The notes: a model not told the origin generated them from the sequence alone. Positions 16,184-24,456 are shown, numbered from the stretch's first letter. The stretch: DNA of 50,586 bases from Pseudoflavonifractor sp. An184 (GCF_002160305.1 NZ_NFKI01000024.1:1-50586); one strand, 5' to 3'. Translations and numbers: made by a program.

Positions 16184-16912
16184 CTCCATATAAAACTCCA
16201 GCAGATTGTCGTTCTGAATGATCTCGTCAGCGAAGGAGTTGTCCTCGGCGCAGAGCCGCCGACTGCCGGAGAGGCATTCCGATTCCGGCTCCTGGTTGAG
16301 CGTCCTCTCCTCCAGCCGGTCCAGGAAGATCCGCCACCTTTCGTCCGGCGCAGCGATGCCTTTCTTCATAGCGAAGTAGGCGGCGGTGCTCACATCCCGG
16401 ATTCTGAACCGCTTCCAGCCATCCATGATGCTGACGGCCCCCATATCGCCGCTGTCGAGGTCGATGTGGTAGGCACCCACCACCCGGCCGGTGTTGTCCA
16501 GCCGCTCCGACACATAGGGGTTGAACTCCTCCTGAGAGATCCGCTGGGTGCGCAGCAGCGTTTCGACAAAGCGGTGGGGCGCTTCGTCGGGTGGCTTGCG
16601 GATGTAGCTGCGCAGACGGCGGGCGGTCGGGAGCAACTCAAGTTTTTCCTCGGCCAGAATATAATCGGAGCTGCCGTTCTCCGTGACATGAAAGACGGCG
16701 AAGCGCCGTGCGGCCTCCCGAGCCTCCTTCTCCGCCTGCCGCTCTGCCCAGAGCTCATGGCTGATGCGCTCGTACTCCCGCTGAGGAAGCTGGTTGCACA
16801 TTTCATCAAGGATATTCTCCAGATGCTCCTCCAGCGTTTCCCCCTTCAGTTGTTTGCTCAGAGCGTCGTACCACCGCTCGTCGAGCCAGAGTGTGACCTC
16901 ACGGCCCCTCAT
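16184..16912 (-). pseudogene. integrative-element accessory protein, C-terminus lost
   Basis: The true gene starts at ATG 16912 (MRGREVTLWLDERWYDALSK), overlapping the previous stop as ATGA. The N-terminal 60 residues are helical, followed by a mixed domain with VGAYHIDLDSGDMGAVSI, RFRIRDVSTAAYFAMKKGIA and LLEFYMEV. I recall this protein type from gut-clostridial integrative elements but cannot name its function. Family-like sequence ends at EFYMEV (about 16,184). Beyond that the frame is antisense to the exporter fragment. The gene is the downstream end of the element cluster 16,184-19,974. Confidence 0.65.
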
Positions 16913-17523
16913 TGCATTCCTCCCATTTCCGGCCCACACTGCTTCATCTCAGGGTACTCGGTCAGGAGGTACCACACGCCGTTTGCGTAGTTGGCGCTGT
17001 TGACCGTCTGACCAAGAAGATCGTCGGCAGAGAGCGACATCGTGATGCCGGGCACGCCGGGATGCGCCGCGGCACTCTGGCCGCTCATCAGTCCTTCCGC
17101 CTGGGCTGCGGTCAGGGGCAAAAAGCCGCACGGGGTCATCAGGGAAAAGACGCCGCCAACATGGGTGGCCAGGAAATCACGAACCGTGCGTGGGCCTGCG
17201 TCATCAGTCAGATCCTCCCGAAGTGTCCAGACGCAGTGGAGCAGCTCCTCACCATGGGAGGCATCCAGACCATTCTCCGCAATCCAGCGGTCTGCCAGCT
17301 CATCCAGCGGCTCGTCCAGCCCCAGCAGAAATCTGGCGTCCTCCTCATTGATGGCGTCCTCGATATTGTCACGGATCAACCGTGCGGCGGTGATCTCCTC
17401 AGCGGCATCGATCAGCTGAGAGGGATCGGCCGCCATCCACTGCTTGACCCGGCGCTCATAGTCGGCGCTGATCCGCTTCTTCAGCTCCTTCTTGTAATCC
17501 ATGACGATCTCATCTTTGTTCAC
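16909..17523 (-). CDS. integrative-element protein, possibly DUF3848-like
   Basis: GTG 17523 follows GGAGGTGA, and the GTGA overlaps the stop of the upstream gene. The 204-residue product is acidic and largely helical in the first 110 residues (DYKKELKKRISADYERRVKQW, then ITAARLIRDNIEDAINEEDA). The pattern resembles DUF3848 proteins of integrative elements; the C-terminal 90 residues (GVFSLMTPCGFLPLTAAQAE, NSANYANGVWYLLTEY) are of unknown type. Function is unknown. Coupled by four-base overlaps to both neighbours, so the three genes act as one operon. Confidence 0.6.
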   Translation of the reverse strand: MNKDEIVMDYKKELKKRISADYERRVKQWMAADPSQLIDAAEEITAARLIRDNIEDAINEEDARFLLGLDEPLDELADRWIAENGLDASHGEELLHCVWTLREDLTDDAGPRTVRDFLATHVGGVFSLMTPCGFLPLTAAQAEGLMSGQSAAAHPGVPGITMSLSADDLLGQTVNSANYANGVWYLLTEYPEMKQCGPEMGGMQ

Positions 17524-17777
17524 TGGATCACCTCCGGTTCCTGGTCGGGCTTCGGTGCGGCGGCTCTCGGGCTGCGCCGGGGCTTGCTCGGAGCGGCGGC
17601 GCTTACATCGCTCTCATCGATATACTCCCGCACAGGGGCGGGCATATATTTTTCATAGAGCTTCACCAGCGCATCCGTCATCTCACGGTCCAGGTCAAGC
17701 TCCTTCTTGCCCATATAGCGTTTGAGCGCAGAGAGCTTCTCCTCGTCGAAGGTGATGGTCAGGTTCACTTGCTTCAT
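17520..17777 (-). CDS. DUF6103-like small protein
   Basis: ATG 17777 follows GGAAG; a reading two codons longer starts with GTG. The 85-residue protein begins MKQVNLTITFDEEKLSALKR and contains LYEKYMPAPVREYI, the pattern of DUF6103 proteins in clostridial integrative elements. The N-terminal strand-helix arrangement is similar to ribbon-helix-helix proteins, and a basic proline-rich tail follows. Its stop overlaps the next gene (GTGA). A DNA-binding role is only a guess. Confidence 0.65.
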   Translation of the reverse strand: MKQVNLTITFDEEKLSALKRYMGKKELDLDREMTDALVKLYEKYMPAPVREYIDESDVSAAAPSKPRRSPRAAAPKPDQEPEVIQ

Positions 17778-17810
17778 TGGCACTTCCTTTCTCAGTCGTA
17801 GTTGATGTAT

Positions 17811-18533
17811 TCAATCTGCAGCCAGTGTGTCCAGCCCCGACCCTCCAGCTTTGTTTTTACCACACCTTTTTTGGTATTCATAGACCCAGGTGACATTCTT
17901 GCTATTCTCCGGTTCCTGCCGAGAGGATATCCCGACAGCAGTCATATCGGCCTCATAGTGGTAGCAGGGCAGGTGTTTTCCATCATAGAGCTGTGAAAGC
18001 TGCATGCCGTTGTCATAGACCACTCCGTAGCGGGTGATAGTCCCCTCATTGTCCTCAATCAACAGGACAGCGGTTTCCACTCCGTCCAGCTGTTCCAGTT
18101 CTTCCATGCTGGCACACCCGCCATGGATGTTCATGTAGTGATCACGGCCAACCTCTTTCAAATTTGTGAAGTCCGTGATCACCGTCGCCTGCTGGCAGCA
18201 GAAGGTCAGGTTGATGAGATCCTTCATGCTGGTGAGATTCAGCTTTTCAGCCATCGCCTGAAATTGCGAAAACTCGCCCACAGTAAAGCTGTCCAGCCGC
18301 TTTGCCAGATAGTCCAACTCATCAAGGTTGACCTTGGTGCATACCAGCCGATTCAGCACAGGCCAGGCACTGTCGAGCGAGTCCAAGCGGCAGTCGGCTT
18401 CAGAGGCATCGCCGATCTCCAGTGCCTCCAACAGCGAAACGCAGTGGTCGTACTGATTTCTGGGAATGGGAAGAGGGATCGTCGCAACACCGTATTCCGG
18501 GTGGTCGGCGTTGCTCAGAACTGCTTCCATCAT
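17811..18533 (-). CDS. ArdA-like antirestriction protein
   Basis: The start is placed at ATG 18533, with AAGGTGA about nine bases upstream; GTG 18536 and ATG 18530 are alternatives. The 240-residue product contains VLSNADHPEYGVATIPLPIP at the N-terminus, then VNLDELDYLAKRLDSF and INLTFCCQQATVITDF. Proteins with these motifs in integrative elements are usually annotated as ArdA-type antirestriction proteins, acidic DNA mimics that protect incoming element DNA from type I restriction. The assignment rests on recalled motif similarity. Confidence 0.55.
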   Translation of the reverse strand: MMEAVLSNADHPEYGVATIPLPIPRNQYDHCVSLLEALEIGDASEADCRLDSLDSAWPVLNRLVCTKVNLDELDYLAKRLDSFTVGEFSQFQAMAEKLNLTSMKDLINLTFCCQQATVITDFTNLKEVGRDHYMNIHGGCASMEELEQLDGVETAVLLIEDNEGTITRYGVVYDNGMQLSQLYDGKHLPCYHYEADMTAVGISSRQEPENSKNVTWVYEYQKRCGKNKAGGSGLDTLAAD

Positions 18534-18547
18534 CACATTGCATCACC

Positions 18548-19228
18548 TTACTTTCCTTCAAAATTCAAAATCGCATCTCCGTACTTGGCCAGAAGCAGAG
18601 CGCAGACAATCAGGTGGAACGCCTCATCTGTGACCAATTCGGGGGATGCGAGATCGGCAAGAGTGATATTGGGGCTGCCGGTGGAGATGGCTTTGGCCGC
18701 CTGATAAACACTGTACAGCTCCGGTTGGATGCCGGCGAGCTGGACAGATTGAAAGTCAAACCCACTGGCATCAAATTTCCAGATCATCCTGCGCCAGATA
18801 TCCTCATACGCCGTGAGAAGAAACAGTGCGGCCAGGTTACGGTTCGGCATTCGAAAACAGCGCTCACGCCAGTGCTGCCAACGCTCCCGATGACTATCGC
18901 TCAGGAAAAATCCAATGGAGCAGCCATTGAAACTCCTCTCTAAGCGGGCCTGAAGCTGCACTCCCGCTTCAGGGAAGAAGCAATCCCTGACAAACTCGTT
19001 GAGGTCAATTGCACCGGCCACGATCCGTTCATCCAGACAGACGCACTGCTCCAAAGGGCAGGGATGATTGCGTCTGAAGTTCATGCAGTATGGGCACTCC
19101 ATGTCATCTCTGCTATATTGAAAACCGGGATAGTATCGGCCATGGCCTCTGGGCTTGAAATAGGGCGGGGTCATCATCTGCTGTTCCATCTGGCACAGCG
19201 GTGTATCCTGCATGAAGTAGCGTGTCAT
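18548..19228 (-). CDS. integrative-element protein with cysteine-rich segment
   Basis: ATG 19228 (MTRYFMQDTPLCQMEQQMM) follows AAAGGAG; the frame continues upstream to 19414, but that part crosses a terminator and is not coding. The 226-residue protein has a cysteine-rich stretch at about residues 44-65 (CPYCMNFRRNHPCPLEQCVC) that could bind zinc, then a helical part with RERWQHWRERCFRMPNRNLAAL. No family name can be given. It is part of the same minus-strand element cluster, 14 bases before the ArdA-like gene. Confidence 0.65.
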   Translation of the reverse strand: MTRYFMQDTPLCQMEQQMMTPPYFKPRGHGRYYPGFQYSRDDMECPYCMNFRRNHPCPLEQCVCLDERIVAGAIDLNEFVRDCFFPEAGVQLQARLERSFNGCSIGFFLSDSHRERWQHWRERCFRMPNRNLAALFLLTAYEDIWRRMIWKFDASGFDFQSVQLAGIQPELYSVYQAAKAISTGSPNITLADLASPELVTDEAFHLIVCALLLAKYGDAILNFEGK

Positions 19229-19254
19229 TGGTGGTGTGCTCCTTTCAGTAAAGC

Positions 19255-19292
19255 AAAAAAGCGCCGGAGTCTTATTTCTAAAACTCCGGCGC
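19255..19292 (-). terminator. intrinsic terminator after the first element gene
   Basis: Arms GCGCCGGAGT (19261-19270) and ACTCCGGCGC (19283-19292), followed on the minus strand by a six-base T-run. It ends the transcript of the gene at 19,300-19,974. Confidence 0.85.
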
Positions 19293-19299
19293 CTGAATA

Positions 19300-19974
19300 T
19301 TACATGATCGGTTCCTGGTTGTAGGGTTCCATGGGGTGCTGCTCCTGCTCCCTTATGCGCTCCAGAGCATCGGGAGCTGCAATGGCAATCTGCTCCTGAA
19401 CGCCCCGGATGCACTTTTCCTGCTCGGCAGTCAAGTCATAACCAGCGTCTAAGGTGTCAGAGCAGCACCGGTAGATTTCGATAAGCTGCTCCTGCTTGAA
19501 GATTTGCTGTTTGGAAATGAGGCCGGCGCGGATGGCGAAGTCCTGCTTGGCACCTGCATAGTTTTCCTGAAAGTAATTGCCCTGATTGAGACCTGTGCGG
19601 TCGAAGCTCCAGTCCCATGTGACGAATTGGACGCCAAGCCGGGTGGGATGGGCAGCCAACACGGCTCCGTTGAAGTCAGCCAGCAGACGGTAGTCACCGG
19701 TCAGACTTTGGGCTTGCAGGAGCGGAGCCTGTTCCAGCAGCGTCATGTACTTCCGCACGGTGCAGGCCAGATCGGTGGCTCGCTCACAGGCTCGTTCCCG
19801 TTCCGGCGTCGCTACATCCTCTTGCCAGTAGCGAACGCCTCCGTCCGCTGTGATCCGGCAAAGGGGGAGACCATCCCACTCCACAGGAAGCAATTCATCC
19901 TGTTCCGGCTGCGGAGTGAACCCCTCACGGTGGAGAGCGGTGCGAAGCTCCTGAAAAAACTGTTCTCGGTTCAT
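19300..19974 (-). CDS. integrative-element protein of unknown function
   Basis: The ATG at 19974 has a GGAGG-type site (GTCAGGAGGTAGTAA). The 224-residue product starts MNREQFFQELRTALHREGF and includes VQFVTWDWSFDRTGLNQGNY and AGAKQDFAIRAGLISKQQIF. The layout (short helical N-terminus, central YRLLADFNGAVLA domain, charged C-terminal helix) is of a type I recall from clostridial integrative elements, without a known role. It has its own terminator at 19,255-19,292 and is the gene nearest to the tRNA side of the element. Confidence 0.65.
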   Translation of the reverse strand: MNREQFFQELRTALHREGFTPQPEQDELLPVEWDGLPLCRITADGGVRYWQEDVATPERERACERATDLACTVRKYMTLLEQAPLLQAQSLTGDYRLLADFNGAVLAAHPTRLGVQFVTWDWSFDRTGLNQGNYFQENYAGAKQDFAIRAGLISKQQIFKQEQLIEIYRCCSDTLDAGYDLTAEQEKCIRGVQEQIAIAAPDALERIREQEQHPMEPYNQEPIM

Positions 19975-19996
19975 TTACTACCTCCTGACATTCAGT

Positions 19997-20141
19997 GCCC
20001 TTTTTGAATTTATCTGAAAACAAAAAGGGCGCCAATTCGATGGCCCGTCGTGACCAACAAATTGACGCCTCAAACTTTGTGTATTCTATTGATAGAAAAA
20101 TAGCGCCCTTTTTGAAAATAACCGCTTCAAAAAGGGCGCCA
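19997..20141. repeat. array of direct and inverted CAAAAAGGGCGCCA repeats
   Basis: The 14-base word CAAAAAGGGCGCCA occurs at 20021-20034 and 20128-20141. Inverted partners lie at 19997-20006 (GCCCTTTTTG) and 20103-20116 (GCGCCCTTTTTGAA), the latter forming a perfect 14-base arm with 20126-20139. Two hairpins of the same kind, about 107 bases apart, lie at the tRNA-side end of the element region. They could be recombinase or regulator sites. Confidence 0.7.
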
Positions 20142-20172
20142 CATGGTTTCGGATTTGCCAATCACCGAAAAA

Positions 20173-20190
20173 AGGGGGTTCGAATCCCAC
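20173..20190 (+). other. tRNA T-arm-like sequence, possible attachment-site remnant
   Basis: AGGGGGTTCGAATCCCACC resembles a T-stem and loop (TTCGAAT loop, five-base stem with one mismatch). No rest of a tRNA surrounds it. Integrating elements often use T-arm sequences as core sites, and five intact tRNA genes begin 125 bases away. This supports, but does not prove, an old element end here. Confidence 0.35.
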
Positions 20191-20260
20191 CAGTTAGGGG
20201 GAAACAGCGGTTGGCATCTATGGAATCATCCGTGAATTTTTGAGCTGAAAAAGCCCGGAA

Positions 20261-20304
20261 ACGGTTGATGCCACTGGCTTTTCGCCAGTGGCATCTATAC
20301 CGTT
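20261..20304. repeat. perfect 12-base stem-loop after the tRNA array
   Basis: GATGCCACTGGC (20267-20278) and GCCAGTGGCATC (20284-20295) around TTTTC, extended by ACGGT and ACCGT. It lies just downstream of tRNA-Lys on the minus strand and probably ends that transcript, although a T-run only appears about 20 bases later. Confidence 0.6.
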
Positions 20305-20313
20305 TTGATTTTA

Positions 20314-20389
20314 TGGTGACCCAGCGGAGATTCGAACTCCGGACACCCTGCTTAAAAGGCAGGTGCTCTGCCAACTGAGCTACTGGGTC
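20314..20389 (-). tRNA. tRNA-Lys (TTT)
   Basis: Cloverleaf on the minus strand: acceptor GACCCAG/CTGGGTC, T-loop TTCGAAT, anticodon loop CTTTTAA with anticodon TTT, and an encoded CCA end. Last of five tRNA genes in one minus-strand array. Confidence 0.97.
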
Positions 20390-20398
20390 ATAAAAAAT

Positions 20399-20473
20399 TG
20401 GCAGGGATGGCTGGACTCGAACCAGCGAGTGAGGGAGTCAAAGTCCCTTGCCTTACCACTTGGCTACACCCCT
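20399..20473 (-). tRNA. tRNA-Gln (TTG)
   Basis: Acceptor AGGGGTG/CATCCCT with discriminator G and encoded CCA; anticodon loop CTTTGAC gives TTG; T-loop TTCGAGT. Nine bases separate it from tRNA-Lys. Confidence 0.97.
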
Positions 20474-20532
20474 ATCTCGCAAGGGAAAAATGGCGAGGGC
20501 CGGAGCCGAAGCTCCGGCCCTTCCGCCTTGTG

Positions 20533-20610
<78 letters not shown>

Positions 20611-20659
20611 ATATCTGACTGTCCATGAGGGAAACCAGCGGCAGCCACACAGAAAAAAG

Positions 20660-20736
<77 letters not shown>

Positions 20737-20739
20737 ATA

Positions 20740-20813
20740 TGGAGCGGGTGATGGGAATCGAACCCACGCGACCAGCTTGGAAGGCTGGGATTCTACCATT
20801 GAACTACACCCGC
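20740..20813 (-). tRNA. tRNA-Gly (TCC)
   Basis: Acceptor GCGGGTG/CACCCGC, anticodon loop CTTCCAA giving TCC, T-loop TTCGATT, encoded CCA. First gene of the array, three bases before tRNA-Arg. Confidence 0.97.
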
Positions 20814-20902
20814 ATGGATGGCTTGTTCCTCTCACGTCAGCCATGAAATAATACCACATTTTACAGGGAGTTGTCAATCCCTTTTTTCACATTTTCTATT
20901 TT

Positions 20903-20927
20903 GGCCGCCCCTGAAATAGGGGCGGCC
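20903..20927. terminator. stem-loop downstream of the CNNM transporter gene
   Basis: GGCCGCCCC (20903-20911) and GGGGCGGCC (20919-20927) around a seven-base loop, 13 bases after the stop on the minus strand. No proper T-run, so probably but not certainly a terminator. Confidence 0.55.
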
Positions 20928-20939
20928 ATGAAAAGCCTA

Positions 20940-22274
20940 TCAGGCGCTCTCCTGCTCCTCAGTATCGTCGGGCAGCTTACGGACCAGGACGGAGCGAATC
21001 CGGTGGTCCTCCACCTTCTCCGCCTGGAGCTCCAGGCCGTGGACCTGGACCAGGGGGCGGCTGCCGTCCTCGGGGATGGTGCGCAGGCAGCTGAGCAGCA
21101 TGCCGCCCACCGTGTCATAGTCCTCGTCCTCGGGCAGCTCCATATCCAGCTCCTCGGCCAGATCCTCCACGCTGAGGGAGCCGCTCACCCGCCACAGGTT
21201 TTCGCCCAGCTGCTCCAGCTCCTGGGGCTCGGCGGGGTCGAACTCGTCGTAGATGTTGCCCACGATCTCCTCCAGCAGGTCCTCCACCGTGATGACGCCG
21301 GCCAGCTCGCCGTACTCGTCCAGCACCACGGCCAGATGGATCTTCTTGATCTGCATATCCCGCAGCAGATCGTCGGCGGACAGGCTCTCCGGCACCAGAT
21401 AGGCCGGGCGCATCAGATCCCGCACAGATTTGGTCCCGTCGGAGACCCAATCCACCAGGAAGTCCCGGGTGTTGAGCACGCCCAGAATGTCGCTCTCATC
21501 CTCCCCGTACACCGGGAAGCGGGACAGGCCGGTGGAGCGGATGGTGTCCAGAACCTCCTCCCGGGTGGCGTCCACGGAGATGGACTCCACGTCCGCCGCG
21601 TGGGTCATCACATCGCTGACGGTCTGGTCCGAGAAGTCGAACACGTTGTGCAGCAACTCCTTCTCGTCCTCATTGATAGAGCCGCTCTCGTTGCCCAGGT
21701 CGATCATCATGCGGATCTCATCCTCTGTGACCTGCTCTTCCTCCACATCGGTCCGCATGCGCAGCAGGCGGAGCACCCCATTGGTGGACAGGGACAGCAG
21801 CTTTACCACCGGCTTGGCGATGGTGGCGATGGCAGAGACCACGCGGCAGGACAGCCGGGCCATCTCCATGGACTTCTGCATGGCGATCCGCTTGGGGACC
21901 AGCTCGCCGAATACCAGGGTGAAATAGGACAGGATGATGGTTACCACCACCAGAGAGATGGTGTCCAGCACCGACGCGGGAATGCCCACCCCCAGGCTCA
22001 GGAGCCAGGCGGTTAAGTACTCGGCGAAGGCGTCCCCGGCGAAGGCGGCGCCCAGGAAGCCCGACAGAGTGATGGCAATTTGGATGGTGGATAAAAAGCC
22101 GGAGCTGTCCTCCACCATGTGCAGCAGTTTGGGCGCCAGCTTGTCGCCCTCTTCTTCCAGTTTTCGCAGTTTATTGGCGTTCAGCGAGATCACCGCGATC
22201 TCCGTCGCGGCGAAAAATGCATTGATCAAGATCAGAATGATCTGGACCAGCAGCTGAAACACAATGGTTTGCAC
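20940..22274 (-). CDS. CNNM/CorC (HlyC) family transporter
   Basis: A 444-residue membrane protein starting at GTG 22274 after TAGGAGGA. The N-terminal DUF21 part has about four helices (residues 4-24, 56-78, 92-125, 135-160; AFFAATEIAVISLN, GELVPKRIAMQKS). Two CBS domains follow (about 205-330; VSDVMTHAADVESISV, DLMRPAYLVPESLSADDLL), then a CorC_HlyC domain (about 350-430). Members move or regulate magnesium or other divalent ions. A 220-base leader with its own promoter and an intrinsic terminator precedes it, indicating control by transcription attenuation. Confidence 0.9.
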   Translation of the reverse strand: MQTIVFQLLVQIILILINAFFAATEIAVISLNANKLRKLEEEGDKLAPKLLHMVEDSSGFLSTIQIAITLSGFLGAAFAGDAFAEYLTAWLLSLGVGIPASVLDTISLVVVTIILSYFTLVFGELVPKRIAMQKSMEMARLSCRVVSAIATIAKPVVKLLSLSTNGVLRLLRMRTDVEEEQVTEDEIRMMIDLGNESGSINEDEKELLHNVFDFSDQTVSDVMTHAADVESISVDATREEVLDTIRSTGLSRFPVYGEDESDILGVLNTRDFLVDWVSDGTKSVRDLMRPAYLVPESLSADDLLRDMQIKKIHLAVVLDEYGELAGVITVEDLLEEIVGNIYDEFDPAEPQELEQLGENLWRVSGSLSVEDLAEELDMELPEDEDYDTVGGMLLSCLRTIPEDGSRPLVQVHGLELQAEKVEDHRIRSVLVRKLPDDTEEQESA

Positions 22275-22319
22275 GGTACTCGTTCCTCCTAATAAAATCC
22301 GTTACCTGAAAAAAAGCGC

Positions 22320-22370
22320 AAAAAAGCACGGCCTGCCCCGGCCGGATCGGTCGGGCAGACTATGCTTTTT
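22320..22370 (-). terminator. leader terminator upstream of the CNNM transporter
   Basis: On the minus strand AAAAAGCA...CTGCCC pairs with GGGCAG...TGCTTTTT, followed by a long T-rich run. It stands between the promoter and the gene, so it must be controlled for the gene to be read. Confidence 0.8.
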
Positions 22371-22499
22371 CAAAACAGTTCTATTGTCTCCAGCAGTCGT
22401 TTCGTCGCTGTCGGAATCCATAAAACAGGCGTCTCCTTCTCAAGCGGCGGGACCTTTCCCGCCTTCTTCCACACGGCACTTTACAGCCGCTTTCCTATA
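22371..22499 (-). ncRNA. candidate riboswitch or attenuator leader of the CNNM transporter gene
   Basis: The 5' leader between the promoter and the terminator contains a perfect hairpin GGCGGGA-CCTTTCCC-type (about 22446-22463) and several GGAGA/GCGACGAAACGACTGC segments that can pair alternatively. It does not match the M-box, yybP-ykoY or other metal riboswitch consensus I know. A small open frame (ATG near 22421, with AGAAGGAGA upstream) runs through the terminator, so a leader-peptide mechanism is another option. Confidence 0.5.
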
Positions 22500-22528
22500 A
22501 CTATACCTGTGATCCAGCTTTCTGTCAA
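22500..22528 (-). promoter_or_regulatory. sigma-A promoter of the CNNM transporter leader
   Basis: TTGACA (22528-22523) and TATAGT (22505-22500) on the minus strand with a 17-base spacer. The transcript would start about 220 bases before the coding sequence. Confidence 0.8.
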
Positions 22529-22582
22529 GATGTAATTTTATTCCTTAACACAACATTGACAGGAATCCTGCATTTCAGAGCC

Positions 22583-23644
22583 TCACTCCAGGGGGGCGTC
22601 ACAGAAGCCGCAGCAGTCCGCTCCGCCGATCTTTTTGATCAGGGGGGGGAGGTAGCGTTCCATCTGGGTGATGCAGCGGGGGTTGCGGCAGATGGGCTTG
22701 GTGCCGATCTCCACCGGAGCGGGGTGCTCGTCCCGGGGCTGGAGGGCCAGATGCTCCAGCAGGGCCATGCGGGCGAACATGCCGTAGCGGGCCTGCTGGA
22801 AGTACACCGCCCGGGGGTCGTCGTCCACGTCCACGGCGATCTCATCCACCCGGGGCAGGGGGTGCATCACCAGCATGTCCTTCTTGGCCCGCTCCAGTTT
22901 CCGGCGGGTGAGCACATAGATGCCCTTGTTCCGCTCGTACTCCAGGGGGTCCACAAAGCGCTCCTTCTGGATGCGGGTCATGTACAGCACATCCAGCTGG
23001 GGGATGACCGCCTCCAGGCCGGTGACCTCGGTGAACCACATGTTGTGCTCCCGCATAAAGACCCGCATGTAGTCGGGGACCGCCAGCTCCCGGGGGGAGA
23101 TGAGGAAGAATTTAATGTCCCGGAACTTGGCCATGGCCTTGATGAGGGAGTGGACGGTGCGGCCGTTCTTCAAATCGCCGCACAGCCCCAGGCACAGCCC
23201 GTCCACCCCGCCCCGCAGGCGGGTGATGGTGGTCAGGTCGGCCATGGTCTGGGTGGGGTGCATGTGGCCGCCGTCCCCGGCGTTCACCACCGGCACATGG
23301 GAGTACAGGGAGGCCGCCTTGGCCGAGCCCTCCCAGGGGGTGCGCATGACCACCACGTCGGCGTAGTTGGACACCATCCGCACCGTGTCCTTCATGCTCT
23401 CCCCCTTGGCCACCGAGGAGGAGTTGGGGTCGGCAAAGCCGAACACCGACCCGCCCAGCCGCATCATGGCGGTCTGGAAGGAGAAGTTGGTGCGGGTGGA
23501 CGGCTCGTAAAACAGGTTGCAGGACACCTTGCCGTGGCACACGTCCACAAAGCGCTCCGGCGCGTCCATGATCTCACTGGCCCGGGCGTACAGGGCCTCC
23601 CACTCCTCACGGGTCATATCTCCAAAGTCGATCAGATGTCGCAT
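22583..23644 (-). CDS. pyrB: aspartate carbamoyltransferase with PyrI-like zinc tail
   Basis: PyrB joins carbamoyl phosphate and aspartate, the committed step of pyrimidine synthesis. The 353-residue protein shows the carbamoyl-phosphate loop FYEPSTRTNFSFQTAM (about 47-62), SSSVAKGESMKDT, HMHPTQTMADL and the C-terminal HPLPRVDEI. The normal catalytic chain ends near residue 310. Here it is followed by CRNPRCITQMERYLPP and CCGFCDAPLE, four cysteines arranged like the zinc domain of the regulatory chain PyrI, so a short PyrI-type domain seems fused on. GGAAAGGAAGG precedes the ATG at 23644. No other pyr genes are nearby. Confidence 0.92.
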   Translation of the reverse strand: MRHLIDFGDMTREEWEALYARASEIMDAPERFVDVCHGKVSCNLFYEPSTRTNFSFQTAMMRLGGSVFGFADPNSSSVAKGESMKDTVRMVSNYADVVVMRTPWEGSAKAASLYSHVPVVNAGDGGHMHPTQTMADLTTITRLRGGVDGLCLGLCGDLKNGRTVHSLIKAMAKFRDIKFFLISPRELAVPDYMRVFMREHNMWFTEVTGLEAVIPQLDVLYMTRIQKERFVDPLEYERNKGIYVLTRRKLERAKKDMLVMHPLPRVDEIAVDVDDDPRAVYFQQARYGMFARMALLEHLALQPRDEHPAPVEIGTKPICRNPRCITQMERYLPPLIKKIGGADCCGFCDAPLE

Positions 23645-23722
23645 CACGGACCTTCCTTTCCCCGGTACAGCTCTAAAATTCCCGGCGGAGCACGCCGGGA
23701 GAATCTCTTGTCATTTCACATC

Positions 23723-23752
23723 ATTGTATCACAACGAGAGGGGTCCCTTCAA
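23723..23752 (-). promoter_or_regulatory. promoter of pyrB
   Basis: TTGAAG (23752-23747) and TACAAT (23728-23723) with an 18-base spacer. A hairpin CCCGGCG-CGCCGGG lies in the 5' untranslated part, without a T-run. Confidence 0.6.
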
Positions 23753-23892
23753 CACTAAAAAACAGATTTTTCTCCACACGGTTGCAGCCCTTGGCAGGAG
23801 GAGAAACAGGTGGACAAGATCGGAGTTTTTTTGTAGAATATACCTATCCACAGGGCCCAGGCAGCAGTTTTAGTTGGAAAGGGGACGTTTTC

Positions 23893-24453
23893 GTGGACGG
23901 AAGACTGAGAAAATTTTCCGCAGTGCTTCTTTGCGGGCTGCTTGCCGGCTGTGCCGGGGAGGGGGCGGCTCCGTCGTGGGCGGACCTGCCCTCGGACTAT
24001 GAGTTGACATGCGTATCAACCGCATCCCCCTTGTCCCTGCGTATTTCCACCGATTCCCCGGAGGAACTGGAGGGGCAGGTGGTGTTTCAGGAGGACGGAT
24101 GCAGCATCACCGTCGGCCAGGTCTCCAGTTCCGGTGAGGGGGAATATACCATCCGATTTCAGGCCGCCGGGGGCAGCGACGATTCCGGCCGCCGTTCCCT
24201 GATCTCGGCCGCAGTTCCCGGCCAGGGGGAGTACAGCGGGGTAATCCGGAGCGCCGATCTGTCGGTAGAGCCCGCCGATCTCTATACGGCCTATTACTCG
24301 TATCAGACCAGCGAGTTTACAGAGACCGGAAATGAATTTGAGGTCACCGTGCTTCAAATGCAGGATGCCCCGTCCAGCGGGACCCCTCAGGACATCTCCC
24401 TGACCATTCCAGAATTATACCGCATTGACGCGGTTCCCGGCGATGTGAAATAA
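23893..24453 (+). CDS. lipoprotein of unknown function
   Basis: GTG 23893 is chosen because AAAGGGG lies nine bases upstream and the signal sequence then starts correctly (VDGRLRKFSAVLLCGLLAGC). The lipobox LLAGC at about residue 20 gives Cys20 as the lipid anchor. The 166-residue mature part is serine/glutamate-rich with beta-like repeats (YTIRFQAAGG, EFEVTVLQMQDA) and no recognised domain. It is a single gene with a terminator at 24457-24480. A surface-exposed cell-envelope function is inferred from the anchor only. Confidence 0.75.
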   Translation: MDGRLRKFSAVLLCGLLAGCAGEGAAPSWADLPSDYELTCVSTASPLSLRISTDSPEELEGQVVFQEDGCSITVGQVSSSGEGEYTIRFQAAGGSDDSGRRSLISAAVPGQGEYSGVIRSADLSVEPADLYTAYYSYQTSEFTETGNEFEVTVLQMQDAPSSGTPQDISLTIPELYRIDAVPGDVK

Positions 24454-24456
24454 CAG

